The notes under the pieces: model-generated | Told to the model about the DNA's origin: nothing | Databases searched by the model: none | The model's input: only the letters and a program-made list of their open reading frames with translations | Source: Symsagittifera roscoffensis | Taxonomy: Eukaryota; Xenacoelomorpha; Acoela; Convolutidae | Assembly (NCBI RefSeq): GCF_963678635.1 | Contig: NC_087063.1 | Span: 20,344,701 to 20,404,700 of the forward strand | Direction of reading: 5' to 3' | Length of the DNA: 60,000 nt | Made by a program: the position numbers and the translations under genes | In this document: in pieces, positions 55,067-60,000 of the stretch | How the letters are laid out: the number at the start of each line of letters is the position of its first letter | Numbering within the stretch: position 1 is the stretch's first letter

Positions 55067-56439
55067 TGGGTTGCAACAAATGAGAAATTTATTGCTACAT
55101 GTAGATCATAAAGGTGACGGAGTCACATTATTCAGAACTGATTTCATGACAAATTCTAAAATGATCCAGTTCATTTGTATAGTTAAAACGGCACAATTTC
55201 TTAGCTGTGCATTAAAACTGGTTCCTAGTTGGTTTTACAAACTTATACTGCGCACAAATAAACAGCTTTTAAAACCTCGGATTTACAAAAAAAAAACTAA
55301 GCTTGTAATTTTTGGTGGGATGCATCTAGTTTTGGAGTTTGAATAATTCAGTTACTTGAATTACCTAAATATCCAATATAGTCCATTTTTTCTCCTAGAG
55401 ATACTTCGCAGTTTTTTGTTTTCCGCCAAAAACTAGCTATTTGACGTTATTTAGACGTTTGCCCCAAAACAGAAAGCTGTGGATTATTGTATTTTATCTG
55501 AGGCATATTCAAAATCTTTACCCTAGAAGATACTCATTATTGACAATGTATTAAAAAATGACTGTATTAAACTGTAGCATATGCCACGAAAACCTTAGAC
55601 TATTAAGTTGTTCAACAGAAAACTATAATCGATGGTGTCATCTATTGCTACAAAACTGGAGGGATACAGGAACTCAACTTTTTTACTCAATCCAAGTTGT
55701 TCAGCTGGAAGAATGATAAATATCAGAAAACGATTGAGAACCTTTTTTGTCGGTAGTTTGCTCGTTGACAAAATCAAGTTTTTTGGCTTACAATTTGTTT
55801 GATTCTGTAAGATTCCTTCTTTTGGATATGAAAAAATTGGACTAATTCATAGTTATTTGGATGGCAGTGTTTGAATAGATAACTATGAAAGCAAAATTTT
55901 AGCATCTTTTGGATAGATAATCATCGAAGCACATTATTTTTCTTCCTATTAATTTTACCATTTTGACCATTCGATGATATTTTTGTAAAGAGATTAAATA
56001 GTTTTCAGTAATTCATCATGATATGGGGGGCAGAAAAAATAGTTAACCCAATTGGGGGGCTAACCCAATTAACTTTTAAAATTTGCTGTTCTTATTATCT
56101 TGCATATTAGCTACTTCTTACCCAATTTCCACAAAACGCTGGTTGGGTTCAATCAAATCATTTAAAAATGGACATGAACTTTTGCTTTCTCGCATAATTC
56201 ATTTAAAGCAGAAAACAGTGACTTAGAATTACAATTAATAATGTATTTTTTGTCCTGGTAACCCTTTTGATCTGTCTAATATAACGGACAACCTACAAAT
56301 TTAATTCTGATGGATTTAAATCGTCTGTTGCGTTTTTTTTTCATAAGCTATTTTTACGGTTACGTATTGTTTTCATTCAACAGTCTGTTGAATGAAAATT
56401 TATTGAATGAAATATATATATTTGTTGAATGAAATATAT
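55067..56439. other. gene-less stretch
   Basis: No supported gene. The end (56,380-56,440) is a short duplication of TTGAATGAAATATATATATT. Confidence 0.4.
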
Positions 56440-56738
56440 ATATTTAGAATCTTATTAGCAATGAATTTAGATTTTTATCTGCAAACATAAAATTTTGAAG
56501 TAAATTTTCATGATCATTTCAGGCGCTAAACAAAATTATTAATATACAATAACGATTGATAAAAAGATCTCAGATCGTTTTCTTAATTTCTGCAGTCTTA
56601 TATAAAACATATTTGAAAAATATTTATTGAAAATGAAAATAAAAATTAGTAGCATGACAATAAATTGTAAGTAATCATAAAATCATCTGTTGTCCCAGCT
56701 TCATCACCTAAACATAACAGCAATCATAAGCTCACTAA
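56440..56738 (+). repeat. leader fragment of the element A/B family
   Basis: Nearly identical to 57,780-58,078 of element B (from ATATTTAGAATCTTATTAGC to AAGCTCACTAA). It is internal leader sequence without an LTR, so it is a truncated older copy in the same orientation as element B. Confidence 0.8.
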
Positions 56739-56780
56739 GAACATAACAGGAAAAAACAGATGATCAAAACAAGACTGCTC

Positions 56781-57099
56781 GTATCAGGGCAGAGCCCTGA
56801 ATGTTCCAACTGCCTTTTAAGGTTTAGGGAGCAGTATCAACTTTAAAAAAATTAAATGTAATAAAGTAAAATGATTTTTTTTTGTAAAATTTGAATTTTT
56901 TTATGAAAATTTTCCCCCTACACGCCATATAAAGTACAAAAGAATATACTTTGCTCCTTGTAACATTATGCAATTATGCCAAATAAGCTTCTTTCAACCA
57001 ATTTGGAACGATTCCTAAGACGGAATAAATCTCCGCTTCCGCGTTAATAGCGCGAAATATATCGCGCATTAATTGTTCCAAATTGGCCAAAATGGCAAT
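56781..57099 (+). repeat. RA-family fragment that received element B
   Basis: Matches 23,820-24,140. It ends with an inverted-repeat-like TAATAGCGCGAAATATATCG and CGCATTA, and AATGGCAAT immediately precedes the element B LTR. Confidence 0.6.
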
Positions 57100-57509
57100 T
57101 GGAACCTGATATAAACTACATTTTATGATTGGATAAATTAGATATTTTACCACTGTAAAGTATTTAATATTAACCAATCATGATCCATCTAACTAACAAC
57201 CCACTTATTTGTAAGTGCTGAAATTACTTGTAATTTCAGCACCAGAGAGATTTGAATTTAACTTAGAAATTAGTTGCCTCTCCAAAGGAACTTCAGCAGT
57301 CGCAATAAACCAGTATACCCTAGATCTATTGAGCCTAGCAGAGACTAGTTAAACAACCTGAGACTAGATAGTATAAGAGTAAGATTAGGATCGGTATTAG
57401 ACTAAGAAGTTGCACGAATCTATCCGGCCGAAAATAAGATAGCGTGACGAGCAGACGGTGTACCCTATCCGAAATTACTCTATGAGTTAACCACATCGGT
57501 CCTAACTCA
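57100..57509 (+). repeat. 5' LTR of element B
   Basis: TGGAACCTGAT to CCTAACTCA, 410 bp, about 85-90% identical by eye to the element A LTRs, including the 19-bp segment missing from the element A 3' LTR. TATAAG at 57,372-57,377 may be the TATA box. Confidence 0.9.
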
Positions 57510-57511
57510 TC

Positions 57512-57527
57512 TGGTGCGACCATAAGT
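57512..57527 (+). promoter_or_regulatory. primer-binding site of element B
   Basis: TGGTGCGACCATAAGT, two bases after the LTR; one mismatch from element A. Confidence 0.7.
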
Positions 57528-58761
57528 CTCGAACAAGACCTTAATAGCTTAGAATTAACCAAAAATAGATTAGAATTTAGACAAAACATTTTTAAAATGT
57601 TATACGACGATAATTTAATCGAAATGTCTCTACGACTCAATAGATCAGAGCCGATATTCCGAACAATAATAGAACTACCCTGAATTGGAAGAAGACCTCG
57701 AACAAGAGAGGACATACGACAAAGTAGAAACTTACCAAATAGTTTTATGATCGTACGGCAAAAGCCAACACAAACTTTTATATTTAGAATCTTATTAGCA
57801 ATGAAATTAGATTTTCATCTGCAAACAAAAAATTTTGAAGTAAATCTTCATGATCATTTCAGGCGCTAAACAAAATTATTAATGTACAATAACGATTGAT
57901 AAAAAGATCTCAGATCGTTTTCTTAATTTCTGCAGTCTTATATAAAACATATTTGAAAAAGATTTATTGAAAATGAAAATAAAAATTAGTAGCATGACAA
58001 TAAATTGTAAGTAATCATAAAATCATCTGTTGTCCCAGCTTCATCACCTAAAAATAACAGCATTCATAAGCTCACTAATATCATTAAAAAACTAAATCTT
58101 TTTCTTAAATAAAATTAAACCATTTTAAACTTAAATTCACTTAATTTTAAAATTAGATCATCAAGGCTTATCCTTGGATCTCAATAAATTTTCTATTTCA
58201 TTAAATTTAAAACCTGATCATCAAGGCCTATCCTTGGATCAAAAAGAACAATTTTGTTCTCCCCCACCCACTTAACAAGTGTCTAACGACCTCAAACGTC
58301 GATTCACTATCCAATCCTTCCAAAAGTCCCAAGACTAATAGAAATTTTTAATTAAGACTAACCATTCAAATTAGGATAAACAGTGAAGAATTTCGGTTAT
58401 TCATCCTTCACTTGAACCCTCTTCTTATCAGACCAATGATAGATCTTAGACTTAGTAAGTTTAAAATAGTACCTAACGAACTACTTGCGTTCTGATTATA
58501 CCTGAACCTTGTGGATCGATTTACTATTCTCCAACCCTTGAACACAATCACTACCCCTAAGTAAGATTAAGTAAGTTAACACCTTAGCTTAGACTAGCCA
58601 CGAGAAAGTAAAAAATCATTCCTCGGAATCGATATACTTTTCTTTTCTCTCCAACCCTAAATAAAAAGACCCAGGTTAAGCTAACCAAAAAGTCGTAAGG
58701 ACTAACAGTCTAAGAAAATAGAAATACCTAACAACTTTTTGCATCCCTCATCCTAAACCTT
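57528..58761 (+). promoter_or_regulatory. leader of element B
   Basis: Carries the two bulged hairpins at 58,156-58,180 and 58,216-58,240 (GATCATCAAGGC ... CCTTGGATC, 60 bp apart as in element A) and the CTCCAACCC motifs near 58,530 and 58,660. Confidence 0.6.
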
Positions 58762-59222
58762 ATGTCATTCAAAAATCTAGGAAATAAACCAACAATCGTT
58801 TTACACAACTGTGAGATAGATAACCAAAAATACGATCTTGTCATCACACCTCATACACAGACAGTTGGATACATTAGAACAAAACGACAAACAAAAAAAG
58901 AAAAATTATAAACAAACAAAGACAAATCACACGAAGAAGATTTTCAAAAAATAGAAACGCATTTTCAGAATCAGAAGCCAGCAATTTAGATGAACTCTAC
59001 AAATTAAAAGAATCAATTGATAAAAATTGTCCCATTCACGATCAAATATATTTTTCCGATTCAGAAACAACTTCAAATTCATCAAAAAGAGGAAAAAGAA
59101 GAATAAAAAAGCAATACAAACACAAACCAGTACACCTGTATAATTGAAATCAACCAATTAGACACATCGATAGTTATATATTAACAGTCATCAAACGAAA
59201 AAATGAGCCACACTCAAAGTGA
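58762..59222 (+). pseudogene. p1 of element B (frameshifted)
   Basis: ATG at 58,762 (MSFKNLGNKPTIVLHNCEID) matches p1 of element A residue for residue over most of the first 45 positions. An indel in the Lys/Arg codons near 58,893-58,910 shifts the frame. The second half is readable in the shifted phase (CPIHDQIYFSDSETTSNSS) to the same final VIKRKNEPHSK and TGA at 59,220-59,222. One further stop interrupts it (near 59,146, where element A has Trp). The p2 ATG at 59,203 lies inside its end, giving the same 20-nt overlap as in element A. Confidence 0.65.
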
Positions 59223-60000
59223 CGATAGTCCAGATGACGAAGAGGTTTACCCGATAACATAGATGCACCCGATAATAGAGGGCAACATGATTTTTGCAAG
59301 AATTTACTCGTAAATTTGTTTGAACCCGGAATCAGTCCATGCAAAGCAGAATTCCCAGATGTAAAAATCAAAAGACAAATTATTGAACAATATTTGAAAG
59401 ATATATGTAACTTAACACAACAATATGGAATCTACACCATAGAATTCAGCACACCAAATACGAATCATCGTAATTACGTAATTCAAACAGATGATCTTGA
59501 ATTAGATTTTTCAAAAGTATTCTTAGAATAAATCAAAAGCATACAATATCATAATTCACAAAGAGCAAACTCTATATTCACTAAAGAAGTTTTTGCAATA
59601 ATATATACCTATATTTCTATATTAGTAAAAACAGAATTTCAAAGTATCTCACCAACTGAAACATCCAAACATACAAAAGTACGACATGAAATCACAATAT
59701 TTTTAACTTTTCTACATATAAACAAAGAAAATTTCACTAAAGACGATGTTTCACAACACACAAAACATGACTTACAAAAAATTTTGGCATGGTTTATAAA
59801 AGATTATTTCACACATAATTTAGACTTAATTTCACAAGCAAGAAAAAATTTTAGACCTCAAAATCCAAATGATGATACGGCCATTACAGTACAATCAGAC
59901 TACGTTTGGGACCTTGAATGGTCTCATCCGACATTTATAAATATCCCGCAATCTATCTCAAGTCAAGCAATAAGTACAATATCTTACCACAGACATTATG
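59203..60000 (+). pseudogene. p2 of element B (partial, broken)
   Basis: ATG at 59,203 (MSHTQSDDSPDDEE) is inside the p1 end. The frame shifts within about 15 codons. It resumes with LFEPGISPCKAEFPDVKIK and has Gln where element A has a stop, then YGIYTIEFSTPNTN. A TAA at about 59,529 follows FSKVFLE, then a long open stretch (HDLQKILAWFIKDYF) continues through the point where element A has its 1-nt deletion and leaves the window at 60,000. It is therefore direct evidence that the two element A frames (45,514-44,744 and 44,810-43,986) were one protein. Confidence 0.65.

Larger units (their letters stand above)
57100..60000 (+). mobile_element. element B: 5' end of a second copy of the element A family
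   Basis: Plus-strand order is LTR (57,100-57,509), two bases, PBS, leader, p1 and most of p2, and then the window ends. It is collinear with the reverse complement of 47,612-44,700, at roughly 85-90% by eye. The p1 and p2 frames are both damaged, but in different places from element A, so the intact ancestor can be inferred from conserved positions. Its gag, pol and env would lie beyond 60,000. Confidence 0.88.

Noticed and set aside
57335-57715. 126-codon minus frame, also seen near 47,000 and 28,800
   Set aside because: It runs across LTR and PBS and recurs only because the LTR recurs.
1-60000. Bacterial or viral-genome origin of the window
   Set aside because: No operons or ribosome-binding sites; LTR elements with TSDs, MITEs, introns and animal-type domains indicate a nuclear genome.

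Overview
The window looks like nuclear DNA of an invertebrate animal. It is AT-rich, has no operons or ribosome-binding sites, and is dominated by transposable elements, many of them nested. The few host-like pieces are a PAN/C-type-lectin gene and a possible two-exon gene with GT-AG splice sites. I cannot name the species. No rRNA, intact tRNA or CRISPR array was seen. All alignments and distances below were made by eye and are approximate.

Layout. (1) 1-12,053: two head-to-head, decayed copies of one Ty3/Gypsy-type retroelement (E1). The left copy reads on the minus strand and leaves the window inside its reverse transcriptase. The right copy reads on the plus strand and stops inside gag. 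Their long LTRs carry a TATA box and a minisatellite of 25-30 bp units. Between the copies lie an XhoI-site-rich repeat (RB) and a partly duplicated mosaic LTR. (2) 12,054-17,393: mostly non-coding repeats, with a second RB copy. (3) 17,840-21,000: a PAN plus C-type-lectin-like gene broken by one homopolymer frameshift, a second PAN-like fragment, a tRNA-like relic, and the remains of a FLYWCH/MULE transposase on the minus strand. (4) 21,830-28,080: an old LTR split by a 620-bp inverted-repeat element with a TA duplication, a fold-back element, and dispersed repeats. (5) 28,791-47,612: a complete LTR retroelement of 18.8 kb on the minus strand (element A), with two LTRs, a 4-bp target duplication, a primer-binding site, gag, pro, RT, RNase H, integrase and an env-like gene. 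(6) 47,617-51,700: a diverged tandem array (RA). The other half of the interrupted RA unit lies left of element A at 28,080-28,790. (7) 53,621-55,066: a possible two-exon host gene. (8) 57,100-60,000: the 5' end of a second element A copy (element B) on the plus strand.

The most notable object is element A. Besides the usual genes it carries about five further reading frames. Two lie before gag: p1, and p2, which overlaps the end of p1 by 20 nt. One lies between pol and env (membrane segments plus a Pro/Ser/Thr-rich region). One follows env and starts in an ATGA overlap with the env stop. One is short and lies near the 3' LTR. Element B keeps the LTR, primer site, leader hairpins and the p1/p2 overlap, so this arrangement belongs to the family. 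Both copies are now dead (stops, frameshifts, a changed RT catalytic residue and a lost integrase Cys).
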